Of a stretch of DNA of 64,000 nucleotides, positions 36,222 to 48,071 are shown piece by piece; positions within the stretch are counted from its first letter, which is position 1; every line of letters begins with the position of its first letter. The notes beneath the pieces were generated by a model. The model did no database searches and was not told where the DNA came from. It worked only from the letters and a program-made list of their open reading frames with translations. The position numbers and the translations under genes are program-made. The stretch is from Siphonodentalium dalli (taxonomy: Eukaryota; Mollusca; Scaphopoda; Gadilida; Siphonodentaliidae): positions 11,798,036 through 11,862,035 of the forward strand of contig CP136069.1 of the NCBI GenBank assembly GCA_032622095.1, read 5' to 3'.

Positions 36222-39200
36222 AACATTTGGTCACGATGGAACGACAGAGTGAACACATTTGGTCATTATGGAACCTCGCAGAGTGAACACATTTGGTCAT
36301 CATGAAACGACAGAGTGGACACATTTGGTCATCATGGAACGACAGAGTGAATACATTTGGTCACCATGGAACGACAGAGTAAACACATTTGGTCATCATG
36401 GAACGACAGAGTGAACACATTTGATCATCATGGAACGACAGAGTGGACACATTTGGTCATCATGGAACGACAGAGTAAACACATTTGGTCACCACGGAAC
36501 CCCGCAGAGTGAACACATTTGGTCACCACGGAACCCCGCAGAGTGAACACATTTGGTCACCACGAACCCTGCAGAGTGAAAACATTTGGTCAATATGGAA
36601 CCCCAGAGTGAACACATTTGGTCATCACGAAACCCCAGAGTGAACACAATTGGTCATCTTGGAACCCCAGAGTGAACACATTTGGTCATCACGGAACCCC
36701 AGATTGAACACATTTGGTCATCATGGAACGACAGAGTGAAAACATTTGGTCACGATGGAACGACAGAGTGAACACATTTGGTCACCATGGAACGACAGAG
36801 TGAACACATTTGGTCATCACGAACCCCGCAGAGTGAACACATTTGGTCATCATGGAACCCCGCAGAGTGAACACATTTGGTCGTCATGGAACCCCGCAGA
36901 GTGAACACATTTGGTCATCATGGAACGACAGAGTGAACACATTTGGTCATCATGGAACGACAGAGTGAACACATTTGGTCATCATGGAACGACAGAGTGA
37001 ACACATTTGGTCATCATGGAACCCCAGAGTGAACACATTTGGTCATCATTGAACCCCAGAGTGAACACATTTGGTCATCATGGAACGACAGAGTGAACAC
37101 ATTTGGTCATCATGGAACGACAGAGTGAACACATTTGGTCATCACGGAACGACAGAGTAAACACCTTTGGTCATCATGGAACGACAGAGTGAACACATTT
37201 GGTCATCATGGAACGACAGAGTAAACACATTTGGTCATCATGGAACGACAGAGCGAACACATTTGGTCATCACGAAACCCAAGAGTGAACACATTTGGTC
37301 ATCATGGAACCCCAGAGTAAACACATTTGGTCATCACGAAACCCCAGAGTGAACACATTTGGTCATCATGGAACCCCAGAGTGAACACATTTGGTCATCA
37401 CGGAACCCCAGAGTGAACACATTTGGTCATCATGGAACGACAGAGTGAAAACATTTGGTCACGATGGAACGACAGAATGAACACATTTGGTCATTATGGA
37501 TCGACAGAGTGAACACATTTGGTCAACATGGAACGACAGAGTGGAAACATTTGGTCATCATGGAACGACAGAGTGAACACATTTGATCACCATGGAACGA
37601 CAGAGTGAACACATTTGGTCATTATGGAACCGCGCAGAGTGAACACATTTGGTCATCAAATAACCCCAGAGTGAACACATTTGGTCACCATGGAACGACA
37701 GAGTGAACACATTTGGTCATTATGGAACCCCGCAGAGTGAACACATTTGGTCATCATGAAACGACAGAGTGAACACATTTGGTCATCATGGAACGACAGA
37801 GTGAATACATTTGGTCACCATGGAACGACAGAGTAAACACATTTGGTCATCATGGAACGACAGAGTGAACACATTTGGTTATCATGGAACCCCAGAGTGA
37901 ACACATTTGGTCATCATGGGACCCCACAGTGAACGCATTTGGTCATCATGGAACGACAGAGAGAACACATTTGGTCATCATGGAACGACCGAGTGAACAC
38001 ATATGATCTTCATGGAACGACAGAGTGAACACATTTGGTCATCATGGAACGACAGAGTAAACACATTTGGTCATCACGAAACCCCAGAGTGAACACATTT
38101 GGTCACCACGGAACCCCGCAGAGTGAACACATTTGGTCACCACGAACACTGCAGAGTGAACACATTTGGTCATTATCGAACCCCAGAGTGAACACATTTG
38201 GTCATCATGGAACGACAGAGTGAACACATTTGGTCATCATGGAACGACAGAGTGAACACATTTGGTCATCACGGAACCCCGCAGAGTGAACACATTTGGT
38301 CATCATCGAACCCCAGAGTGAACACATTTGGTCAACATGGAACGACAGATTAAACACATTTGGTCATTATGGAACGACAGAGTGAACACATTTGGTCACC
38401 ATGGAACGACAGAGTGAACACATTTGGTCATCACGAACCCCGCAGAGTGAACACATTTGGTCATCATGGAACCCCGCAGAGTGAACACATTTGGTCGTCA
38501 TGGAACCCCGCAGAGTGAACACATTTGGTCATCATGGAACGACAGAGTGAACACATTTGGTCATCATGGAACGACAGAGTGAACACATTTGGTCATCATG
38601 GAACGACAGAGTGAACACATTTGGTCATCATGGAACCCCAGAGTGAACACATTTGGTCATCATTGAACCCCAGAGTGAACACATTTGGTCATCATGGAAC
38701 GACAGAGTGAACACATTTGGTCATCACGGAACGACAGAGTGAACACATTTGGTCATCACGGAACGACAGAGTAAACACCTTTGGTCATCATGGAACGACA
38801 TAGTGAACACATTTGGTCATCATGGAACGACAGAGTGAACACATTTGGTCGTAATGGAACCCCGCAGAGTGAACACATTTGGTCATCATGGAACGACAGA
38901 GTGAACACATTTGGTCATCATGGAACGACAGAGTGAACACATTTGGTCATCATGGAACGACAGAGTGAACACATTTGGTCATCATGGAATCCCAGAGTGA
39001 ACACATTTGGTCATCATTGAACCCCAGAGTGAACACATTTGGTCATCATGGAACGACAGAGTGAACACATTTGGTCATCATGGAACGACAGAGTGAACAC
39101 ATTTGGTCATCACGGAACGACAGAGTAAACACCTTTGGTCATCATGGAACGACATAGTGAACACATTTGGTCATCATGGAACGACAGAGTGAACACATTT

Positions 39201-42200
39201 GGTCATCATGGAACGACAGAGCGAACACATTTGGTCATCACGAAACCCCAGAGTGAACACATTTGGTCATCATGGAAACCCAGAGTGAACACATCTGGTC
39301 ATCATGGAACCCCAGAGTGAACACATTTGGTCATCACGGAACCCCAGAGTGAAAACATTTGGTCCCGATGGAACGACAGAATGAACACATTTGGTCATTA
39401 TGGATCGACAGAGTGAACACATTTGGTCATCATGGAACGACAGAGTGGAAACATTTGGTCATAATGGAACGACAGAGTGAACACATTTGGTCACCATGGA
39501 ACGACATAGTAAAAACATTTGGTCATCATGGAACGACAGAGTGAACACATTTGATCACCATGGAACGACAGAGTGTACACATTTTGTCATTATGGAACCG
39601 CGCAGAGTGAACACATTTGGTAATCAAATAACCCCAGAGTGAACACATTTGGTCACCATGGAACGACAGAGTGAACACATTTGGTCATTATGGAATCCCG
39701 CAGAGTGAACACATTTGGTCATCATGAAACGACAGAGTGAACACATTTGGTCATCATGGAACGACAGAGTGAATACATTTGGTCACCATGGAACGACAGA
39801 GTAAACATATTTGGTCATCGTGGAACGACAGAGTGAACACATTTGGTCATCATGGAACCCCAGAGTGAACACATTTGGTTATCATGGGACCCCAGAGTGA
39901 ACACATTTGGTCATCATGGAACGACAGAGAGAACACATTTGGTCATCATGGAACGACAGAGTAAACACATTTGATCATCATGGAACGACAGAGTGAACAC
40001 ATTTGATCATCATGGAACGACAGAGTGAACACATTTGGTCATCATGGAACGACATAGTAAACACATTTGGTCATCACGAAACCCCAGAGTGAACACATTT
40101 GGTCACCACGGAACCCCGCAGAGTGAACACATTTGGTTTCCACGAACCCTGCAGAGTGAACACATTTGGTCATTATGGAACCCCAGAGTGAACACATTTG
40201 GTCATCATGGAACGACAGAGTGAACACATTTGGTCATCATGGAACGACAGAGTGAACACATTTGGTCATCATGGAACGACAGAGTAAACACATTTGGTCA
40301 TCACGAAACGCCAGAGTGAACACATTTGGTCATCAAGGAACCCCACAGAGTGAGCACATTTGGCCATCATGGAACCCCAGATTAAACACATTTGGTCATC
40401 ACGAAACCCCAGAGTGAACACATTTGGTCATCACGTAACCCCGCAGAGTGAACACATTTGGTCATTATGGAACCCCAGAGTGAACACATTTGTCATCACG
40501 AAACGCCAGAGTGAACACATTTGGTCATCATGGAACCCCGCTGAGTGAACACATTTGGTCATCATGGAACGACAGAGTGAACACATTTGGTCATCATGGA
40601 ACGACAGGGTGAACACATTTGGTCACCACGAAACCCCAGAGCGAACAGATTTGGTCATCATGGAACCCCGCAGAGTTAACCCATTTGGTCATCACGAACC
40701 CTGCAAAGTGAACACATTTGGTCATTATGGAACCCCAGAGTGAACACATCTGGTCATTATGGAACGACAGAGTGAACACATTTGGTCATCATGGAACGAC
40801 AGAGTGAACACATATGGTCATCATGGAACCCCAGAATGAACACATTTGGTCATCATGGAACGAAAGAGTAAACACATTTGGTCATCACGAAACGACAGAG
40901 TAAACACATTTGGTCATCACGAAACGCCAGAGTGAAGACATTTGGTCATCATGGAACGACAGAGTGAACACATTTGGTAATCATGGAACGACAGAGTGAA
41001 CACATTTGGTCATCATGGAACCCCAGAGTGAACACATTTGGTCATCATGGAACGACAGAGTAAACACATTTGGTCATCATGGAACGACAGGGTGAACACA
41101 TTTGGTCATCATGGAACCCCAGAGTGAACACATTTGGTCATCATGGAACCCCAGAGTGAACACATTTGGTCATCATGTAACCCCAGAGTGAACACATTTG
41201 GTCATCATGGAACGACAGAGTGAACACATTTGGTCATCATGGAACCCCGCAGAGTGAACACATTTGGTCATCATGGAACCCCGCAGAGTGAGCACATTTG
41301 TTCATTTTGGAACGACAGAGTGAATACATTTGGTATCATGGAACCCCAGTGTGAACACATTTGGTCATCATGGGACCCCAGAGTGGACACATTTGGTCAT
41401 CATGTAACGACAGAGTGAACACATTTGGTCATCATGGAACGACAGAGTAAACACATTTGGTCATCATGGAACCCCAGAGTGAACACATTTGGTCATCATG
41501 GAACCCCTGAGTGAACACATTTGGTCATCATGGAACCCCGCAGAGTGAACACATTTGGTCATCATGGAACCCCGCAGAGTGAACACATTTGGTCATCATG
41601 GAACCCCGCAGAGTGAACACATTTGGTCATTATGGAACGACAGAGTGAATACATTTGGTCATCATGGAACCCCATAGTGAACACATTTGGTCATCATGGA
41701 ACGACAGAGTGAACACATTAGGTCATCATGGAACGACAGAGTGAACACGTTTGGTCATCATGGAACGACAGAGTAAACACATTTGGTCATCACGAAACGC
41801 CAGAGTGAACAAATTTGGTCATCACTGAACCCCGTAGAGTGAACACATTTGGTCAATATGGAACCCCAGAGTGAACACATTTGGTCATTATGGAACGACA
41901 GAGTGAATACATTTGGTCATCATGGAACCCCAGAGTGAACACATTTGGTCATCATGGAACGACAGAGTGAACACATTTGGTCATCATGGAACGACAGAGC
42001 GAATACATTTGGTCATCATGGAACCTCAGAGTAAACACATTTGGTCATCATGGAACCCCGCAGAGTGAACACATTTGGTCATCACGAAACCCCAGAGTGA
42101 ACACATTTGGTCATCATGGAACGACACAGTAAACACATTTGGTCATCATGGAACGACAGAATGAACACATTTGGACATCATGGAACGACAGAGTGAACAC

Positions 42201-42952
42201 ATTTGGTCATCGCGGAACGACAGAGTAAACACATTTGGTCATCATGGAACGACAGAGTGAACACGTTTGGTCATCACGGAACGACAGAGTAAACACCTTT
42301 GGTCATCATGGAACGACAGAGTGAACACATTTGGTCATCATGGAACGACAGAGTGAACACATTTGGTCATCATGGAACGACAGAGCGAACACATTTGGTC
42401 ATTATGGAACCCCAGAGTGAACACATTTGGTCATCATGGAACGACAGAGTGAATACATTTGGTCATCATGGAACGACAGAGTAAACACATTTAGTCATCA
42501 CGAAACCCCAGAGTGAACACATTTGGTCATCATGGAACCCCAGAGTGAACACAATTGGTCATCACGGAACCCCAGAGTGAACACATTTGGTCATCATGGA
42601 ACGACAGAGTGAAAACATTTGGTCACGATGGAACGACAGAATGAACACATTTGGTCATTATGGATCGACAGAGTGAACACATTTGGTCATCATGGAACGA
42701 CAGAGTGGAAACATTTGGTCATCATGGAACGACAGAGTGAACACATTTGGTCATCATGGAACGACATAGTAAAAACATTTTGTCATCATGGAACGACAGA
42801 GTGAACACATTTGATCACCATGGAACGACAGAGTGAACACATTTTGTCATTATGGAACCGCGCAGAGTGAACACATTTGGTCATCAAATAACCCCAGAGT
42901 GAACACATTTGGTCACCATGGAACGACAGAGTAAACACATTTGGTCATTATG
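36222..42952 (+). repeat. Large 32/34-bp minisatellite array, right block
   Basis: About 6.7 kb of the same units as 13109-21124. The diagnostic AACCGCGCAG unit recurs at about 37629, 39597 and 42857. The 1,968-bp step between the first two matches the ~1,936-bp step in the left block. The segment 40300-42200 is richer in irregular units. The array ends at TCATTATG, followed directly by a tRNA-like sequence. Confidence 0.97.
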
Positions 42953-43245
42953 TGTCTGGGTTGGTACGGTACCGGTCACCAAGCTGTAGGACCTGAGCTA
43001 GTGACTGACATGGGTTCGATTCCTATGTGGCGACCTCTGTCCAACTTCTTGCCTGAAGAAAACTTTCCGATCGGCGGAGTACATATGATATGTGCAGACG
43101 GTGCATCGTGACTACCTATTGTAGGTGACTAACCATAGATCACATGGTTTCCATCAACAACAAATGATCTGGCCTCATTGTTATATCGCCTTAGTTGTGG
43201 AAAGCAACAAAACCCCAAAAAATTTACTCAATGTTGCTACTGCCT
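42953..43245 (+). mobile_element. Probable tRNA-derived SINE
   Basis: The T-arm of a tRNA is intact at 43010-43026: ATGGG stem, TTCGATT loop, CCTAT stem, with one G-T pair. This is also a good polymerase III B box (GGTTCGATTCC). A weak A-box-like TGGGTTGGTACGG lies about 45-50 bp upstream at the array boundary. A body without ORFs follows, ending in GTTGTGGAAAGCAACAAAACCCCAAAAAA, which resembles the conserved 3' parts of animal SINEs. The D and anticodon arms do not fold cleanly, so it is not a functional tRNA. The end is approximate and no target duplication was found. Confidence 0.5.
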
Positions 43246-44486
43246 TTCATTTATTTATTTTATATTTGTGGTTTTACGTGGCTTCCTACAATTAAGCGAT
43301 ATCACAGCAAAGGCAGATTAATTGTTGGTAGAGGAAAACATGTGTGCTACACTTAGTTGTGTACAATTCAGTACTTAAAACAAATTAAGTGATTTATGCA
43401 CCATCTGCTCTCATGTTACAAATCACTGACCACTGTGAAGGTAGCCCATGTTTCCTCTGTTAATATTCCCATGTTATTATACTAGTAATTAGATGAAAGT
43501 AGCCTGTGTTTCCTCTGTTAATATTCCCATGTTATTATACTAGTAATTAGATGAAGGTAGCCGGTGTTTCCTGTCCTTCCCATGTTATTATCATTAGATG
43601 TAGGTACACCGGTAGTCCGCTGTTCCCTCTGTTCCTCCCATGTTATTACCATATGCCTATGGGGGTCGGGCAGGGGGGGGTATTTTTTACGGGCACTTAT
43701 GCGGGGGTGGGTCACTGGGTGGGTGGTTTGGTCGATGGGACTAACAAAAAAAATTTCCGCAACTCAGAACTTTTTTTCCTGCAAGTTTTTTGACTGTTTT
43801 TTTCAATGAATTTGGCTTAAAACACCTTAGAATAAGAGAAATAATGTAATTCTAACTGCTAAACTGACTGCAGGCAGTTATTGTGTTGTATTTTGTTGCA
43901 AATTTTGAAATCCAAGATGGCCGCTGGCAGCCATGTTTTTTGGGCCGAATGACCCCAAAATGACCCGTTCCTATTTACATGCCAATGTTAACATCCATGA
44001 CAAATAGTATGCACAGAAATTCATATACAGCTGTTTACAGTGAATTCCCCCAAGCTACTTATGTCATTTACTGGCATTTGTTTATAATGTGTAGGGGTAG
44101 ATCGCTTGAGACCCCACCACGGTTCAATTCACACCAGGTTCTCAGCTTCAGATTACGTTGGCCATGTAAATTTACGATTAAACCGCAAATTCACATTACG
44201 ATGATGTTGTAATTTTACGATAGTTTTGCTGTCATAATATTACGATCATTTTGTAAATATACGATCAAATTTGTAAATGTCAGATTACGTTGATCTCGTA
44301 ATTTTACGACAGTTACTGATGGTTCAATTCCTGCCAACAGTTTCTGTCGTAATATTACAAGGAAATTTTTTTTGAGTGTATGATCATTTACATATACCGG
44401 TATGATTTTTGTAATTATGGTTAATTAATCATCAAATCCTACGAAAGATTAACAAGCGGGCGCAAATTACGTTTACGTATCATCAT
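43246..44486. other. Unique spacer with short local repeats, no gene
   Basis: No gene is recognised. A 58-bp unit containing GTAGCC and CCTCTGTTAATATTCCCATG occurs twice at 43441-43556, with a degenerate third copy to about 43640. Around 43670 there is a G-rich run. At 44088-44135, GGGTAGATCGCTTGA and GGTTCAATTC resemble the A and B boxes of a decayed tRNA-derived element. TTACGA/TCGTAA motifs are dense from 44150 to 44370. Confidence 0.5.
43441..43640. repeat. 58-bp tandem repeat (2 good copies + degenerate)
   Basis: GTAGCC plus TTTCCTCTGTTAATATTCCC recurs at 43441 and 43499. A third start at 43557 soon degenerates but keeps CCCATGTTATTA twice more. Confidence 0.8.
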
Positions 44487-45163
44487 ATTACACTATTATA
44501 ATATTAATACAATAATTAGATTTATTCATAATTATATAGGGTTTGATACTCACTGCACATAATTGATAATCAACGGAATCTCATTAAGAACGATATGAGG
44601 GAAGTTTTATTTTAATAAAATATAAAACATATATGTATAAATGTAATTCAAAACAATTCGATCAAAAAGCAGACTATAGACCCATTATTATCAGACTATA
44701 CTTTGTGTATAAACTAAAACCAGATACCTCATTATTATACCTACAACATATTATTGACTTTACTTTTGACCTATATAGGCTTGTTGACCAACTTTGGTTA
44801 TAATTTAAAGGTATGCATACTAACAATTTTTTATAATTACCTACGCCAATTTTAAGTTAACTTATTAAAAATGCATTCAATTATAACCATAGTGAATACT
44901 ATGATTGCTACATAAACAATAGTAACAAATAATTCAACCTAAATACAATATTGTTAATTAAAAGATATTCCAGGGTGCTCTATAATTTTATCTTTTATTT
45001 CTGCCTTTTGACTTTTGACTGGCTAAAACTGCTCCTACGGCAGACTATCTGTTCATCATTAGCATAATACAGCTTCCGGTGAGCAAGGCAGGGTACTTTT
45101 TTGTGGGCCCAGGACACTGCGGCATCCCCCATTGCTCACTATGAATGTGGGCACCATAAAACA
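44487..45163 (-). mobile_element. AT-rich TIR-bounded segment, truncated (copy 3)
   Basis: This is the reverse complement of the first ~680 bp of the 11306-13108 element. The TIR lies at about 45004-45163 (with TGTGGGCACCATAAAACA), then the AT-rich interior to about 44487. The far half and the second TIR are absent. Confidence 0.7.
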
Positions 45164-45165
45164 AA

Positions 45166-45591
45166 TGTGTTCAGTCTGGGGTTACGTGAGACCAAATGTG
45201 TTTACTCTGCGGGGTTTCGTAATGACCAAATGTGTTCAGTCTGGGGTTCCATAATGACCAAATGTGTTCACTCTGCGGGGATCCGTGATGACCAAATATG
45301 TTCACTCTGGGGTTTCGTGATGACCAAATGTGTTCACTCTGCGGGGTTCCGTGATGACCAAATGTGTTCACTCTGGGGTTTCGTGATGACCAAATGTGTT
45401 CACTCTGGGGTTTCGTGATGACCAAATGTGTTTACTCTGTCGTTCCATGATGACCAAATGTGTTCACTCTGCGGGGTTCCGTGATGACCAAATGTGTTCA
45501 CTCTGGGGTTTCGTGATGACAAAATGTGTTTACTCTGGGGTTCCATGATGACCAAATGTGTTCACTCTGGGGTTCCATGATGACCAAATGT
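45166..45591 (-). repeat. 32/34-bp minisatellite of Ngaro-like copy 3 (~13 units)
   Basis: Reverse-complement units (GTGTTCACTCTG with GGGTTCC or TCGTTCC, then ATGATGACCAAAT). The unit order closely matches copies 1 and 2. Its presence at the same site in a separate copy shows that the minisatellite travels with, or was duplicated with, this element. Confidence 0.95.
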
Positions 45592-46793
45592 AACCAGCCG
45601 GTGGCGCGATGGCGGCGTGTGTGGCCGGAGCAGCGGTGGAAGCCAGAGCGGCGTCTCGAATGTGAAGCAGGATAAAACGGGAACAGCTGGGGGATAGGCA
45701 AGGGATGAAGCAAAAACAAACAAAAAAACAAAAAACAAAGCAAAGAAAAGATGGCGGAGGGTGGCGGGAGTGGGGTGAGCTGTGGGAGGAGGAGAGCCAG
45801 TGGTTGGGACATGAGCGGCGGTGACGTATAGGCGGCGGGAGAGGTAGAAGCGGCGGGTGAGGCGGACGCGCTGGCGAAGAGAAGCAACAAGCGGCGCAGA
45901 AACGGAGGGGCAGCATCCGCGGCGGATGAAGCATAGCTGAGAGCGGAATCGGAGGGGGAGGGGGTGGCAGGCGAGAGGCACCAGTCGTGAGGGGGTAGCA
46001 CCAGCGGGGGTGGCGTGGGAAGAGCCACGAAGCGAGTAGGGACGCGCCGAGGGGTAACGAGGGGAGTGATGACCAGCGACCGGAATGTGACACGCGACCG
46101 AGGGCGGCCGCCGTGGGAAGGACGACCGATAGAACCGAAGGCCTGGCCACCGTAGGGTGGGAGGGCGGGGCATGTTTTTGTCGTCCTAGCTCTGTTTGGA
46201 CAGGTGTTGGACTGGACGGAAGTGGTGATTTTTTCTGCGCATGCTCGGAACGGATAACTCTATTTGGCACGAGTGACCTTAGTTGTCAATGATGTTGTAG
46301 CTCTGGGATGTCACACTCCGATATGCTACGCTTATTGGAGTCAGTGCGACTTGCCGCTTAATTGAAGACGTTGAGCTTGTATAAATTGCCACAAGGGTGA
46401 TTCCTTCTGGCTTCTTATACAAGACCCCAACTGTCCAAACATTATCTACCATGTGTCCGGGCCTAATTCAGGGGACTCCCAGTTGCACTGAGTGTTTCTG
46501 GCGTTTCGAGCACGGAAGGGGGTGGCCAATCCGCAAGTGCGATAGACTCACTAACAAACCCCGTCAATTGTTTGGTATTGAAATATAGGTTAGCAAGGGT
46601 GCCATGATAATGTTCTCCGATTAGGTAACGTTTGTTTCCTTCCATTACTTGTTTTTCTTTCCCCGGTTAATGGTAGCTCATAATTCCCCCTAAACTTCCG
46701 TTTGAGAAGGGGATTGAGGTGGCTAACGCACTTGCCGATTGCGACCAAGCCCCCCCCCCCCCCCCCCGCTTCATATTGAGAGCCCGTTGTTTC
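45592..46793 (-). other. 3' non-coding region of Ngaro-like copy 3
   Basis: Equivalent to 3215-4428. It has the GC-rich low-complexity block (about 45600-46180), then the mixed part, with an 18-base C run (G on the element strand) at about 46750-46767. No conserved protein is seen; overlapping open frames in all three registers reflect composition. Confidence 0.6.
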
Positions 46794-47937
46794 CTAAGTT
46801 TGTTGGGATTGAGAGAGACTCAGTGGTGTTTTTGCGGAGATGGCCACATGTTTAATATTTAAACGATTACAGAGGTTGAAGAGGGCCTGCCGGTCCGGAT
46901 GGTCTTCCGTGCGACGTGAGACTCGATGGGATTCGACTCGAGCAGCAGATGCTGGTGGTGTATCGGCCCAGGCATCTGGTGAGATGGATGTGATGAGCCC
47001 GATGGGAGTCGACTCGAGCAGAAAAGATGTTGGTGGTGTGTCGGCCCAAGCATCCGGCGGTGAATGGAGGTGATGTGCTCGATGGGACACGGCTCGAGCG
47101 ACAGATACTGGTGGTATGTCGGCCCAGCATCCGGTGGGATGGATGTGATGTATGGATGTTGTGCACGGGTTAGATCCGGACCAGCAGGCCCCGCCAAATG
47201 ACGAAGTCACGCCATCGACGAGAAAACGGGGGCCAGGCCAGAGGGGGAAAAAAGAGAGGGGCCGGTACACACTGGAACCCCAGGAAAGGCGGGACCGTGG
47301 CGAGGACAACAGGGGAGCAGAATAACGACTGTATTGTGCAGTAGCGAGATTATAGCGGAGGATGGACGAGACAGAAAACTCCTCCAGCGCCCCCTGTAAG
47401 GTAGTCAAATACAAGTCGTTCCCGATGTCAGAAAGATGGACGCCGTCCTGGGGTCGGTACAAGCCGCGATCGGAAGGGGTGATGTCTAGATGGAGGATCA
47501 CCCGATCGCCCAGGCTGATGGACGAAGTGGCAGCGGACCGGTTGATACGTTGCCGAACGCGGTCGACGCGATGTGGGCGGCGCGCGCCCCGCCAAATGAT
47601 CCGGGGAAGGATATTGGACCAAATTAACGTGCACCGAGGCAGCATGTGGTGGAGGGCCTCCAAGTCGGCGATGATACGTTGACGAAGACTGCCAGACCCA
47701 CCTGCGGTTAAGTCGTTGGACCCGGGCTGGATGACGAGATGCGTTGGGTGGCGAGTAGACCGGAGCTCGCGACGGATGGTCGACATGAAGGAGAGCCATT
47801 TCATTCCGCGGGTGCCAAGCCAGACGATCGGTGCGGCGAGTAGGTGCTCAAGTTGGAGGTTGGTGCCAATCGGGCGGACGGCCGCCCGTTTATGTGCCCA
47901 GAAGACGTAGGAAGATCCGACGACCACACCCGGTGCG
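46794..47937 (-). CDS. SGNH/GDSL-type hydrolase of Ngaro-like element, intact (copy 3)
   Basis: This is the only copy with every SGNH block in one frame: VVGSSYVFWA (block I, Ser nucleophile), WLGTRGMKW (block II Gly), PGSNDLT (block III Asn) and DGVHLSDIGN (block V Asp/His). A Pro-rich repeat tail (DAWADTPP type) and the end SQSQQT follow. It would be an esterase or lipase-like hydrolase of about 380 residues. Its substrate is unknown, and SGNH proteins of retroelements have no settled role. There is no ATG before block I. The frame begins right after a polypyrimidine-TATAG acceptor, so I start it at the predicted exon boundary. The frame stays open upstream only as far as a TTG at 47954. 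It lies just downstream of the recombinase on the same strand. Confidence 0.75.
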
Positions 47938-47975
47938 CTATAAAACAAAAACAAAAGGAAGAAAAGGGAATAGGG
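47938..47975 (-). promoter_or_regulatory. Putative 3' splice site before SGNH exon (copy 3)
   Basis: On the minus strand, TTCCTTTTGTTTTTGTTTTATAG ends at about 47938, after which block I of the hydrolase follows in frame. The tract is conserved in all three copies. Confidence 0.45.
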
Positions 47976-48071
47976 AACGGTAGTGGATCACAGAGACAAA
48001 TCCAATGACGCGGTACCAAGTAAAAAAAACCCGGCCCAGAGGGGGTCGAAATGGGTGTAGCGCCGAGGCGG

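Larger units (their letters stand above)
20769..36603 (+). repeat. 7,739-bp tandem duplication (minisatellite block + Penelope-like element)
   Basis: The sequence from about 20769 repeats with an offset of exactly 7,739 bases. A 350-380-bp minisatellite block occurs at 20769-21124, again at 28483-28862, and a third time at 36222-36603. Between them lie two near-identical Penelope-like segments, 21125-28482 and 28864-36221. Differences are rare single bases (for example TTC versus GCT-type changes near 22410/30149). The third block continues into ordinary minisatellite (GGAACCCCAG) where the other two continue into the element. That shared point marks the element's left junction. Confidence 0.93.

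Noticed and set aside
13109-42952. CRISPR-like array of 32-bp repeats
   Set aside because: Units are contiguous with no unique spacers, there are no cas genes, and the setting is eukaryotic.
43010-43026. Functional tRNA gene
   Set aside because: Only the T-arm folds; acceptor, D and anticodon arms do not, so a SINE head is more likely.
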